The position numbers and the translations under genes were made by a program. 64,000 bases of DNA from Owenia fusiformis (taxonomy: Eukaryota > Annelida > Polychaeta > Sabellida > Oweniidae), in the NCBI GenBank assembly GCA_903813345.2, contig CAIIXF020000001.1:49309885-49373884 (forward strand), in the 5' to 3' direction. Below the pieces are notes generated by a model that saw nothing but the letters and a program-made list of their open reading frames with translations, ran no database searches and was not told the DNA's origin. Positions 38,301 through 47,900 of this stretch are shown here, piece after piece. Every line of letters begins with the position of its first letter. Position 1 is the first letter of the stretch.

Positions 38301-41300
38301 ATATTATACGTTATTAACGTATGTTAGTCAAAGATTTGGTGTCGTTGTTGTCCATTGTATTCATGTTTTACGCGCAAAAAGCTAGAAACTACAAAGCTGA
38401 ACTTTTATCATTCAAACCAGTTTTACATCAAATCATTGTCAAAATAAAACTCTACTCTTCATATTACCTAATTATGGATCAAACGGCCATGAATAATGTT
38501 GAAGTTTACAAAACCAAACTTACCCTCCCCTGCATAAGTTTGGCAACTCTAACTTTTAATTCCATCTAAATGATTCACTGAACTAGTGCGCACAATTATC
38601 CTTAAATTGTGCCAAAAAGCGATTAAAAACGAATATAGCGAATCCTTCTACTTTTCAAATATTTCGTTATTCAATTGCGCCACGGTTAAACAGAAATGCA
38701 GCCTTTATTATTCCTTGAGATCGTGTGAATTGATCACTCTATCACTTTGTATCTCCAATTCTGATGTTAAATTAAACAATGTCTGGTAGAACCGGGACAA
38801 TGTATAACAGTGTAACAATGTCTGGTACAACCGGGACAATGTATAACAGTGTAACAATGTCTGGTACAACCGTGACAATGTATAACAGTGTAACAATGTC
38901 TGGTACAACCGTGACAATGTATAACAGTGTAACAATGTCTGGTACAACCGGGACAATGTATAACAGTGTAACAATGTCTGGTACAACCGGGACAATGTAT
39001 AACAGTGTAACAATGTCTGGTAGAACCGGGACAATATATAACAGTGTAACAATGTCTGGTACAACCGGGACAATGTATAACAGTGTAACAATGTCTGGTA
39101 CAACCGTGACAATGTATAACAGTGTAACAATGTATGGTACAACCGGGACAATGTATAACAGTGTAACAATGTCTGGTACAACCGGGACAATGTATAACAG
39201 TGTAACAATGTCTAGTAGAACCGGGACAATGTATAACAGTGTAACAATGTCTGGTACAACCGTGACAATGTATAACAGTGTAACAATGTCTGGTACAACC
39301 GTGACAATGTATAACAGTGTAACAATGTCTGGTACAACCGGGACAATGTATAACAGTGTAACAATGTCTGGTACAACCGTGACAATGTATAACAGTGTAA
39401 CAATGTCTGGTACAACCGTGACAATGTATAACAGTGTAACAATGTCTGGTACAACCGGGACAATGTATAACAGTGTAACAATGTCTGGTACAACCGGGAC
39501 AATGTATAACAGTGTAACAATGTCTGGTAGAACCGGGACAATATATAACAGTGTAACAATGTCTGGTACAACCGGGACAATGTATAACAGTGTAACAATG
39601 TCTGGTACAACCGTGACAATGTATAACAGTGTAACAATGTATGGTACAACCGGGACAATGTATAACAGTGTAACAATGTCTGGTACAACCGGGACAATGT
39701 ATAACAGTGTAACAATGTCTGGTAGAACCGGGACAATGTATAACAGTGTAACAATGTCTGGTACAACCGTGACAATGTATAACAGTGTGATGATCTGAGG
39801 AGACAAAACCTGAAATATTTTGTAAAAATATCAGTCCCCTGTTGAAATGATGTTGAAGACATGACGTTTTACCTTAGAATGCTGAATCTTTTAAATCAAC
39901 TGAATTGTCCCTATGTTGTGGCAGAAGAACTAGCCGTTTGATTGTAGTTTGAAGAAGTTATGACATGAAACATGAGAAATCGTAGAAATTTCCAGGTGTC
40001 GTCCGCCATATTGGATTGCATTCGAAAATAGTCTCACTTGACGACCAATACGTTTCGATGTTAAAATGTGATTCAACACACTAAATAGGGAATCTTCTAC
40101 ATAATAACTTAAAGATGAACTCTATGATCGTAATTATATATATGACGGCGATGTATGATACCGATAGCGTGGTAAAAATGTTGATTCTAGATTGACAATG
40201 GTGCGTGACGTCATTAATAATGCGTTCGTGATTGGTTCCTCTATAAAAGAGTGAGGCGGGGAATTTGAATTGTCTTTGGCATTGGTAACTCGGAGTGGCA
40301 ACACGTACTCTGAATGGTGAGAGTCCGCGACAGCCCTATTAATGTTATTTGTAATATAATTTCCCGTCCCAAGTGTGTCTGAATGTTTGGACTTGTGTTT
40401 GAAATTGGTTTTGATGACATTTTGGTAGTGTTCTTTGAATAATTGTGTGTAGAAGTCCGCGACTGGTCTGCGACTTTTGGTAGAAAAGTCCGCGACTTTT
40501 GATTATTGTTGGATTTGTAATTCATGATCTAGAATTGTATATCCCAGTGTGTGGACAGTGTTTCTAATTGCTTATGAATGATTCTTGAGGTATAATAACA
40601 GTGTGAAATGTGACGTTTAGTACGCGACTGAATGGAATAACTGACAGCTGATTTGGTCTAGACGTTTCTGGGCAATTGTGGTCAATTACCGAACAAATTT
40701 AGAGTCTTTCATACAGTGACTGACTATTGGTATGTGATTGATTGGGAATAAACGGCACATTGATGATTCAGTTAGTATACATATATTGACAAGAAACACT
40801 TAAAGAAGCAAGAACTTGGGCCGCTACCATTATATTGATTAGTTCTTGGAATATGCACTGAGTGACCTTTGTGTGAGTGAAACCTGGTTGTTATGGGATA
40901 TTGGATGTGGAATAAATACTGATTGATGAATTATTAGTGGAGATATCATAGCAGTGACATATCTTCTACATATATTAGAGACATTTTGAATAGATAATCA
41001 TCTTAACTGAGTGATTTAAGTGTACATATTATAGGTTAATAAACGTGTATATAGTATTGAATATAAACTAAGTGTCAGTTTCCTGATTTAGCATCTGGGT
41101 CTAGTTGTGTAGAGACCTTGCATGCTACAAAAATTGGTGGCAGTAGTGTTTGACGATACTTTACGTGATACTCGGAAGTGATTTAAAAGGGAAAAGACAC
41201 TTGTTTTGTTCTATATTATTGCATATATTTATCCTTATTGTACACATATATGTGAAAATGGCTGAAGGCGGAATGGATGTGCCTGAAATTACGTTTAAAA

Positions 41301-44300
41301 ATCCAGAGTTGGTGATGAATGGGGATGATGACCAAAGACCACATGTTGCTCTTGGCTCCAGACCTGTTTCTGTTTCGGCCAATTCAGATTCTGGTATGGA
41401 AACGATGGCAAGATGTATGAAATCAGATAAATACAAACCTATTGAAACTGTGGTTTCAGCACCCAATGCTAGCTTGGTTGATGTTACCCCATTATCAATG
41501 GTAAATGAGACGGGAACTCAGAAGGATTTGATATCCAGAAAAAGGTTGGATTTCAATAGATTAAATTCAACAAGTATGAATAATGAACACCAAAATCATG
41601 GAATGGTGACTATGGAACAATTGAATGAAGAAATCGGATCTTTGTTTGAATTACTAGAGGAACAGAAGAAAAACATTGGTCAGTTAGGTGAAACTGGCTG
41701 TCTGTCAAGTGAGACTGGTACCAAAATGCTGCCCTTTGAATTAATGCGCAGTAGTTCTGGAGAGGGAAATTGCAGTGGAACGTGCAAGAGCTCTGTACAG
41801 GGAATAAACCATAGCCTGGCCATGGGTGGAATTGGAAAGGGGATGCACAATAATTCCAGAGATGGGAAGAGCAATGGTTCTGTACGCACTAGCTGTGGAT
41901 CGTTGGGGGGATTAATGAAAAATCCCAGGTTCAACGATGATATGGGGGGGAGTAATGAAACTCCCAGCTCCAATGATCCGGGGGGAAGCACTGGTGCTTC
42001 CAGCTCCCAAGTCTTGAGGGGAAGTATGGACACTTCCAGCTCTCAAGAAGCATTAGGTACCAGGGAGACAGTGGAAAAGCAGAAGTTGAATGTATTTAAT
42101 TTACCTGCAGGAAATGGTACATGGTATAATGTGAAACAAGCAGATGTTGTTCCTGACAAATTTAAAGGCACAAGTGAAGTAGCATGGAGAGATTACCAAA
42201 TACATTTTGAAACAGTGGCGGTGATTAATAATTGGAACGATGCCCAAAAGGTGGCTCATTTGGCTGTCAATTTACGGGGAGATGCACAGCAATTATTGGG
42301 TGACATGAGTACAGCCACAAGAAATAATTACTCAATGATGGTTGATGAGTTGAGTAGACGTTTTGATGATATATGTAACATTGAAACATTTAGAGTACAA
42401 TTGAAAAACAGGATGAAGAAGAAAGAAGAATCCTATCAAGAATTTGGACACGCTATAAAAAGATTAGCAAGGCGAGGTTACCCAGAATTTTCAGCAGTGG
42501 GACATGAAACTATAGCTGTTGAACATGTGATTAATAAGTTACCAGACAGAGATGCCAGAATGTATGTACAAACAAAGAAACCAAAAACAGTGACAGAGGC
42601 TATTAACTTAGCGATGGAACTAGATGCATTTAGATTAACAGAGAAACAAAGGAGTGATATACTGGCATAACCTGAAATATTTTGTAATTGAATTAGATGC
42701 GGGACGCATCTCATTAAGGGGGGAGTTGTGTGATGATCTGAGGAGACAAAACCTGAAATATTTTGTAAAAATATCAGTCCCCTGTTGAAATGATGTTGAA
42801 GACATGACGTTTTACCTTAGAATGCTGAATCTTTTAAATCAACTGAATTGTCCCTATGTTGTGGCAGAAGAACTAGCCGTTTGATTGTAGTTTGAAGAAG
42901 TTATGACATGAAACATGAGAAATCGTAGAAATTTCCAGGTGTCGTCCGCCATATTGGATTGCATTCGAAAATAGTCTCACTTGACGACCAATACGTTTCG
43001 ATGTTAAAATGTGATTCAACGCACTAAATAGGGAATCTTCTACATAATAACTTAAAGATGAACTCTATGATCGTAATTATATATATGACGGCGATGTATG
43101 ATACCGATAGCGTGGTAAAAATGTTGATTCTAGATTGACAATGGTGCGTGACGTCATTAATAATGCGTTCGTGATTGGTTCCTCTATAAAAGAGTGAGGC
43201 GGGGAATTTGAATTGTCTTTGGCATTGGTAACTCGGAGTGGCAACACGTACTCTGAATGGTGAGAGTCCGCGACAGCCCTATTAATGTTATTTGTAATAT
43301 AATTTCCCGTCCCAAGTGTGTCTGAATGTTTGGACTTGTGTTTGAAATTGGTTTTGATGACATTTTGGTAGTGTTCTTTGAATAATTGTGTGTAGAAGTC
43401 CGCGACTGGTCTGCGACTTTTGGTAGAAAAGTCCGCGACTTTTGATTATTGTTGGATTTGTAATTCATGATCTAGAATTGTATATCCCAGTGTGTGGACA
43501 GTGTTTCTAATTGCTTATGAATGATTCTTGAGGTATAATAACAGTGTGAAATGTGACGTTTAGTACGCGACTGAATGGAATAACTGACAGCTGATTTGGT
43601 CTAGACGTTTCTGGGCAATTGTGGTCAATTACCGAACAAATTTAGAGTCTTTCATACAGTGACTGACTATTGGTATGTGATTGATTGGGAATAAACGGCA
43701 CATTGATGATTCAGTTAGTATACATATATTGACAAGAAACACTTAAAGAAGCAAGAACTTGGGCCGCTACCATTATATTGATTAGTTCTTGGAATATGCA
43801 CTGAGTGACCTTTGTGTGAGTGAAACCTGGTTGTTATGGGATATTGGATGTGGAATAAATACTGATTGATGAATTATTAGTGGAGATATCATAGCAGTGA
43901 CATATCTTCTACATATATTAGAGACATTTTGAATAGATAATCATCTTAACTGAGTGATTTAAGTGTACATATTATAGGTTAATAAACGTGTATATAGTAT
44001 TGAATATAAACTAAGTGTCAGTTTCCTGATTTAGCATCTGGGTCTAGTTGTGTAGAGACCTTGCATGCTACAACAGTGTAACAATGTCTGGTACAACCGT
44101 GACAATGTATAACAGTGTAACAATGTCTGGTACAACCGGGACAATGTATAACAGTGTAACAATGTCTGGTACAACCGTGACAATGTATAACAGTGTAACA
44201 ATGTCTGGTACAACCGTGACAATGTATAACAGTGTAACAATGTCTGGTACAACCGGGACAATGTTAATTATGTTAATATATAACGTGCCACGGTTGCGGC

Positions 44301-44611
44301 AGATTCCTGCAGTTTTCGCTAACATTGCCACGGTTGTGCCAGAAAAAAACCTGCATTTGAGTGTGTCTCGTTATTTTTGCTGATCCAGTGGCAGGAGAAG
44401 AATCCCGGGAAAGATAGATTATACAACAATTTCGAAGGTTAGAGCTATTTTGTTCGTATGCTGTTGGGGTGAGAAAATAGTTTAACATGCATTCTTTAAC
44501 ATACATCTCTAAGAAAAGATCGTGCTATATATTTATGAAATCAATATTGTATTTACAGCATAATCGTGAAAAGTATGGAGATATTACCTTGCCGGTGTAC
44601 TGAGCAGCCAT
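26301..44611 (-). CDS. UROD: Uroporphyrinogen decarboxylase (UROD), 9 coding exons, 368 aa
   Basis: Cytosolic haem-pathway enzyme converting uroporphyrinogen III to coproporphyrinogen III by four decarboxylations. Coding exons, 5' to 3' on the minus strand: 44611-44588, 30898-30793, 30168-30089, 29919-29821, 28257-28096, 27842-27681, 27309-27172, 26967-26800, 26468-26301. All join in frame with GT-AG borders to give 368 aa (human UROD is 367). Landmarks, one residue lower than in human: R36 and R40 in MRQAGRY, D85 in [14 protein letters not shown]163 in TLMSYM, and H338 in [12 protein letters not shown]. The 8-codon first exon reads MAAQYTGK and joins exactly to AFPPLKND across a 13.7-kb intron full of repeats. 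Divergent with LTV1, convergent with CLCC1. The shortness of exon 1 makes it the least certain piece, but length, frame and splice sites all agree. Confidence 0.95.
27057..27100 (-). pseudogene. Partial duplicate of UROD exon 7 end plus splice donor
   Basis: About 40 bp (GAGGAACTTACCAT, then ACTGGCTTCAGATTCTTTGA) duplicate the 3' end and GTAAG donor of the real exon at 27172-27309, about 110 bp away inside the next intron. No matching acceptor or full exon is seen, so it should be non-coding, though it carries a usable-looking donor. Confidence 0.75.
27884..27945 (-). pseudogene. Partial duplicate of UROD exon 6 start plus acceptor region
   Basis: ATCATCAGGGTCCATTACAA and following TATTCAAAT.TTTAAT copy the first bases and acceptor region of the exon ending at 27842 (ACATCAGGGTCCACTACAAT...). 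The spacing is about 67 bp. The copy is short and diverged and is probably not used. Confidence 0.65.
28340..28525. repeat. Dispersed repeat family 'CAGTGTTCTCC', copy 3
   Basis: Ends with CCATGGAGAACACTAAG, the reverse-complement form of the family end, and holds GGTTTGCACCCCTCTG like the 'gggtgcaa' part of other copies. Strongly diverged. It lies within a UROD intron. Confidence 0.4.
28695..29580. mobile_element. Dispersed element family A, copy 2, with internal tandem repeats
   Basis: Same ends as the copy at 22835-23375 (GCCAAAGCGTAGCGAATCCC and CCGAACTTCGTTCGATGGGA). Inside, a block of about 125-130 bp beginning near AAAATGGCGGCCATTTTTCA and ending near TCGCTCCACTACTTTTCGA is repeated about three times (28750-29190). 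A GGAC/GTAC microsatellite occupies 29491-29541. It lies in the UROD intron between exons 4 and 5. Confidence 0.75.
31000..31490 (-). pseudogene. Decayed LINE 3' end
   Basis: The minus-strand frame reads [20 protein letters not shown], which resembles the C-terminal zinc-knuckle region of LINE ORF2 (in the 3-6 kb LINE: VEDEKHFLLVCDGYKKCRFE). The upstream portion is in another frame, so the copy is broken. The low-coordinate end has ATTTATTTATTT, a possible tail. Confidence 0.5.
31860..33412. repeat. 39-bp minisatellite array, left arm (about 40 units)
   Basis: Tandem 39-bp units containing TTGTACCAGACATTGTTACA, CTGTTATACATTGTC and a variable CCGG or ACGG. Units are nearly identical, with drift at the right edge. 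Two variants alternate, and in the first part of the array they cycle as a three-unit (117-bp) period. Because 39 is divisible by 3 and the unit lacks stops in several frames, long artificial open frames run through it on both strands. Confidence 0.97.
33405..36645. repeat. About 565-bp higher-order repeat, six copies
   Basis: The landmark CATAGTTTGATTATTAAAAA recurs (with small changes) at about 33405, 33968, 34540, 35034, 35598, 36164 and 36631. The first six intervals are about 563, 571, 495, 564, 566 and 467 bp. Each copy contains several diverged derivatives of the 39-bp motif (GTTGTACCAGACA) separated by TTACAAAATGTGTTACA-like text. Short copies lack internal segments. No protein is encoded. 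Confidence 0.9.
36650..38771. other. Central non-repetitive part of the foldback-like structure
   Basis: No ORF of note. About 37060-37190 matches the dispersed repeat at 8990-9120. Between 37440 and 37740 the phrase GGTGTTGTTGCATC recurs, with an inverted TGATGCAACAACAAGGTG. Around 38115-38135 TTCGTTCAGTGCAAT is the reverse complement of most of the LINE target duplication at 3125. Confidence 0.45.
38776..39785. repeat. 39-bp minisatellite array, right arm (about 26 units)
   Basis: Same 39-bp unit as at 31860-33412 but in inverse orientation (ACAATGTCTGGTACAACC...). A block of 13 units is duplicated: the rare variant GGTAGAACCGGGACAATATA occurs at 39019 and 39526, exactly 507 bp (13 x 39) apart, and the variant TATGGTACAACC also recurs in step. 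The array is broken at 39785 by the LTR retrotransposon and continues at 44073. Confidence 0.97.
39786..41129 (+). repeat. 5' LTR
   Basis: Begins TG and ends CA. It has a cAMP-response-like TGACGTCA (40206-40213), an inverted CCAAT box (ATTGGT) and TATAAAAG (40242-40249). AATAAA signals occur downstream (for example near 40750 and 41038). This is a plausible Pol II promoter and polyadenylation layout. Confidence 0.95.
40206..40249 (+). promoter_or_regulatory. LTR core promoter: CRE, CCAAT, TATA
   Basis: TGACGTCA, ATTGGT and TATAAAAG follow one another within 44 bp. The same block is present in the right LTR at 43149-43192. Transcription starting about 30 bp after the TATA box would define the R region. 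Function is inferred from motifs. Confidence 0.65.
41258..42670 (+). CDS. Gag-like protein of the LTR retrotransposon, 470 aa
   Basis: I chose the start [10 protein letters not shown] at 41258; the frame is open a little further upstream without a better ATG. The N-terminal half is low-complexity, rich in Ser, Gly and Asn (about residues 130-270). The C-terminal half is a Ty3/Gypsy-type capsid: [20 protein letters not shown], then [25 protein letters not shown] and [18 protein letters not shown]. It ends [12 protein letters not shown] without a CCHC zinc knuckle. In complete elements Gag builds the virus-like particle and pol follows; here the frame stops 58 bp before the right LTR. CCTGAAATATTTTGTAA just after the stop also occurs near the LTR start, which might mark the deletion. 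Confidence 0.9.
   Translation: MAEGGMDVPEITFKNPELVMNGDDDQRPHVALGSRPVSVSANSDSGMETMARCMKSDKYKPIETVVSAPNASLVDVTPLSMVNETGTQKDLISRKRLDFNRLNSTSMNNEHQNHGMVTMEQLNEEIGSLFELLEEQKKNIGQLGETGCLSSETGTKMLPFELMRSSSGEGNCSGTCKSSVQGINHSLAMGGIGKGMHNNSRDGKSNGSVRTSCGSLGGLMKNPRFNDDMGGSNETPSSNDPGGSTGASSSQVLRGSMDTSSSQEALGTRETVEKQKLNVFNLPAGNGTWYNVKQADVVPDKFKGTSEVAWRDYQIHFETVAVINNWNDAQKVAHLAVNLRGDAQQLLGDMSTATRNNYSMMVDELSRRFDDICNIETFRVQLKNRMKKKEESYQEFGHAIKRLARRGYPEFSAVGHETIAVEHVINKLPDRDARMYVQTKKPKTVTEAINLAMELDAFRLTEKQRSDILA
42729..44072 (+). repeat. 3' LTR
   Basis: Same length as the 5' LTR and almost identical to it, offset by exactly 2943 bp with no indels. It follows the polypurine tract at 42716-42725. A hairpin, AGATGCGGGACGCATCT, lies just before the tract. 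Confidence 0.95.
44073..44263. repeat. 39-bp minisatellite, outer piece of right arm (about 5 units)
   Basis: Continues the array interrupted at 39785. It passes into the inverted outer end (44241-44356) that mirrors 31768-31880. Confidence 0.95.
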
Positions 44612-44915
44612 TTTGATGAAAAGCTAGCGTGTTTATTTTAATAATTCAATTCGTATGAGATTATAAAAGTTTCTATTTGATTTAACTAGCTAATATTAGG
44701 TAATAGTATATACTTGTCTAATCAAAATTATTAATATCAATTGTATTAACACTTTTTTTTTTAGTTTTACTCAAAATCGTTTAAAACTGAATACATTTTT
44801 GCTATAAGATAATACAAAACAATAAAATTGAAAAAAGTTGCTAGCTCTGTAGAACGTTTCAGAAAAAGTTCACGTTTTTTAAATAATCCGAATTTAGACT
44901 GTCATAAACCTTGAA
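44612..44915. promoter_or_regulatory. Probable shared promoter of UROD and LTV1
   Basis: The UROD start codon (minus, 44611) and LTV1 start codon (plus, 44916) are 304 bp apart with the genes pointing away from each other. Both 5'UTRs and their start sites must fit here or be spliced. The UROD start lies in CAAAATGGCTGC, which resembles a YY1 site of the kind that overlaps start codons in housekeeping genes. No TATA box is evident. Confidence 0.6.
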
Positions 44916-47900
44916 ATGGTAAGTAATAATTATTTTGTTACCTTATAATGGGTTTAGCATGCATTTTAGCAGTTTACCACGTATTATATCCCAAACCTAG
45001 TCTGGATAATTTGGGCCCATGCTTAGAAGTGAACCTCACATTTCTCAAGTCACTCAGTCATAGAAATATTGGGATTCTCTAGAGCCCATGATTGTACCAA
45101 AACAATTTTGTCCCGGATGTGATCTACCTAACTTTTCCAACAGCTTCTTCAACGACTCCACTCTTTCTCAATCCTGGGAAACAAACTCCTTCAGGGCTCT
45201 TTCAGATCTTGACTATTCATCATCATCTGATGATGAATCGGAATCAGCACCACCGAGGATGACTGCAAAAAAATAGTCGAAACAAGGTTCACCTCATGTC
45301 TGTCAACTTCTGCTCAGCTGTCTAATCAGTCATGAGAAGCAACTACAACTTAACTAATTGAAACTCATAAGCAGGATCTCATCATAGGCTGTAAAGACTC
45401 ACCTGGACAATACTGTTGACAGCAAATGGATCTTCAGCCAAGACTACCTCACCTCCATACAGGAAAGACTGAAAGAAAAGGTGCTGGCGGCATTCTTAAT
45501 GCAGTCAAAAGTGACTTCGTATCAGTCAGTGTGAAGCCACAGCTGATTAAATATGGGCATACTGTTTGGGTCTTTTTATCGTTAGCCAAACAATGATACT
45601 GGTGCTTTGGATTTGCTCCAAATATCCCTCGATAAACTATATGTTAATGGTAATACAAATTTGAACATCTTTCTATGTGGAGACTTCAACCTACCAATCA
45701 AGGTAGAAAGAGTTGAAGAAGTGAATTATTTCAGGTTCAAGCTCTCCCGCAAAGAAGTACACTCTCGCAATTTTCATTCTGATTTTCTGCCCTCAAGATT
45801 GGATCATTAAGGTCAGGGTGCACTTTGATGAAATTTCATGACCATGTGCTATTTTCAGATAAACATAACTCATTCCACACATCATCTACATCTTACATTC
45901 TTGCACTAAAGATGTATTGGTATACCTAGACTATTAACTGAGGGTTGATAATTCTTCAGAATGTTTGAATAAATAGAATATTCAGTGGTTTACCTTTCAA
46001 AATTGCAAAAAATTCCAAAGTGAACTCTGACCTGAATGACTCTGGCTAGACATTAGACAACGCTAAATAAATGTTAAAACTGTGGCAACTTTAACTGGCT
46101 TCCATTTTTGAAGATTGCTCTAAATCAGAAGTCATGTGGCCATCAGGCAAACAATCTAAATTTTCATCAATTCTAATCAGTGAATATCATGTAACAAAAC
46201 TGGAAAAGTGCTGAATCATTTCTTTCACCAAGTAAACTTTAAATATATTTGTCGCTAATTTGTCTTTCAATTACTGTACGCTTGCAATGTCTCTTAAAGG
46301 TTGCAAGCAGATATACTGTATATGTTACAAGTCACACAAAAAACTTTTAGGTACAATGCGCGTTGGTATTATGGCATTCCGTATAACGCCTTTCGGTACA
46401 ATGCGCATCAGTATAATGGGTCTTGGTGTAACGCATACACCCCAAAATATTAGGGGATCAGCTTAGGTGATAGAATAAAATGAGATCAGTGGCAATAGGA
46501 AAATCTGCCTAACAATTATGATAATGAAAATGAAAGACAAGATACAACATAAATTTCAAACATGTGAGAAATGAATCTACCAGAACTTAGAGCATTGACA
46601 TTGCAAATTCAGTTTTTAATTAACACTTAATTGCATTAACGAATATTTACTTCTCAATGTACATTTAACTGCAACATAAGAAATATCTGATAAAATCACT
46701 GAAAAGTTCAATTTGAAGTTTACTCATGCAAATGAGTTAATCTGATTACGTTTTGAGATGATTTTTGATTGGTCAGTCAACATGGAAGTCCCTCTATGTT
46801 AGATACACTGAAGGCGACTGTCAGGCTACTTTGTTGACATCACTCTTGTTTACCAGTAGTGCTGATCATTCTTATGATCCCATGTAGTTTGGACAGTGTT
46901 GATGCAATCGAGTCACTGGAATGTTACGACATTTTGTATTTCCCAAAATCAGTCCATATCACTCCAGCGTATATGATTGTGTTCGAATCAACTGTAGGCC
47001 TAATTGAACTTAGAGTGGCATAATAAGATTATATAATGGTTCATTCTGTATATCATGCATTTTATACTCTTGTGAGAATATAATATATTCACTCGTTCGC
47101 TACGCTCACTTGTGAATATATCATATACTCACTCGAGTATAAACACGATATACAGAAAGAACCATTATATAACCTTATAATACATATACCCAAATACATG
47201 TGCTCTATATATTATACCACTATACATACCTGCTTTAATATATAATGTGAATACTGTTTCAGCCTGGAAGAAAGAAACGATTTATAGATAAGAAGAATGC
47301 TGTGACATTTCACTTGGTCCATAGGAGTCAACGTGATCCTCTTCAAGCAGATGAAGATGCATCCAAGCATGTTCTCCTCCCGGTGGAGGGAGATGTTGTA
47401 AGTACAGTATACAGTATACAGATTACAGGGGTGGAACTAGAAACTGACAAAGAGGGTAATGAAATATTAATAAATGATGTTACATTTTGAAAATTTGAAA
47501 TTTTCAAGGAAAGAAATATAAATAATCCACCCTAGGAGGGAGGTGGCAGATCTGCCTGGGAATCCTGATTTATAAACTGACTTGGATTTTTGTAATTCTT
47601 TCATTTGCTTCAAATTATCGCATTTACTGAAGTGGCAGTACGTAGCAGACATATAAAACTTCCCCTAAACTTGAATAATATATAGATTAAAGGGATCAAT
47701 TTTCTTCTAATCTTTTGAGCTTGATGATTATTCAATTTGAAATATGTTCAGTAAAAAATAATATCTAAATTGTTTTTGTTGATGAATAATTTTAAAATCA
47801 CATTTCTAGATGTGATTTTGTGTGCAGATTTTAAATAGAATATTACTTTTACTAAATTCTGAATATTTAATAAAAATCAAGATTATTTTTACTTGCATCT

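Larger units (their letters stand above)
39786..44072 (+). mobile_element. Gag-only LTR retrotransposon (Ty3-like), 4287 bp
   Basis: Two 1344-bp direct LTRs (39786-41129 and 42729-44072) start TGTGATGATC and end GCATGCTACA. I noticed only one difference between them (A/G in CAACRCACTAAATAG). ACAG flanks both sides (39782-39785 and 44073-44076), and joining the flanks restores a normal 39-bp satellite unit. After the left LTR, TGGTGGCAGTAGTG is the likely primer-binding site (tRNA not identified). The polypurine tract AAGGGGGGAG precedes the right LTR. The interior encodes Gag only, with no protease, RT, RNase H or integrase. It must rely on enzymes from another element. Confidence 0.95.
31768..44356. 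mobile_element. Large foldback-like structure with minisatellite arms
   Basis: The outer ends 31768-31880 and 44241-44356 are inverted copies over about 113 bp (roughly 90% by eye). Both run from TCAAATGCAGGTTT through GCGAAA.CTGCAGGAATCTG and a hairpin to the 39-bp array. The two arrays lie in opposite orientation and their inner edges also match: CCCGGTTCTACCAGACAT followed by GTTTGATTATT at 33390-33418, versus GTTTAATTTAAC in reverse at 38766-38800. This is the architecture of foldback elements whose arms are tandem repeats. No ORF for a transposase and no outer target duplication were found, so mobility is inferred only. Confidence 0.6.
30899..44587 (-). other. Giant UROD intron 1 (13.7 kb)
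   Basis: Runs from the donor after MAAQYTGK (AAG|GTAAT) to the acceptor TTTTTTCCAG before AFPPLKND. It contains a decayed LINE fragment, two inverted 39-bp minisatellite arrays, a 565-bp higher-order repeat block, and a Gag-only LTR retrotransposon. All other UROD introns are short: five run about 0.2-0.8 kb and one about 1.6 kb. Confidence 0.85.

Noticed and set aside
31860-39785. CRISPR-like array
   Set aside because: The repeats are contiguous without unique spacers, and the genome is animal.
38708-39862. Open frames of 166-344 codons across the right minisatellite
   Set aside because: Same artefact of a 39-bp stop-free unit. Frames run through the array edge and into the LTR.
40241-40525. 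94-codon minus-strand frame present in both LTRs (also 43184-43468)
   Set aside because: It lies antisense over the LTR promoter and is duplicated only because the LTR is. No recognisable domain.
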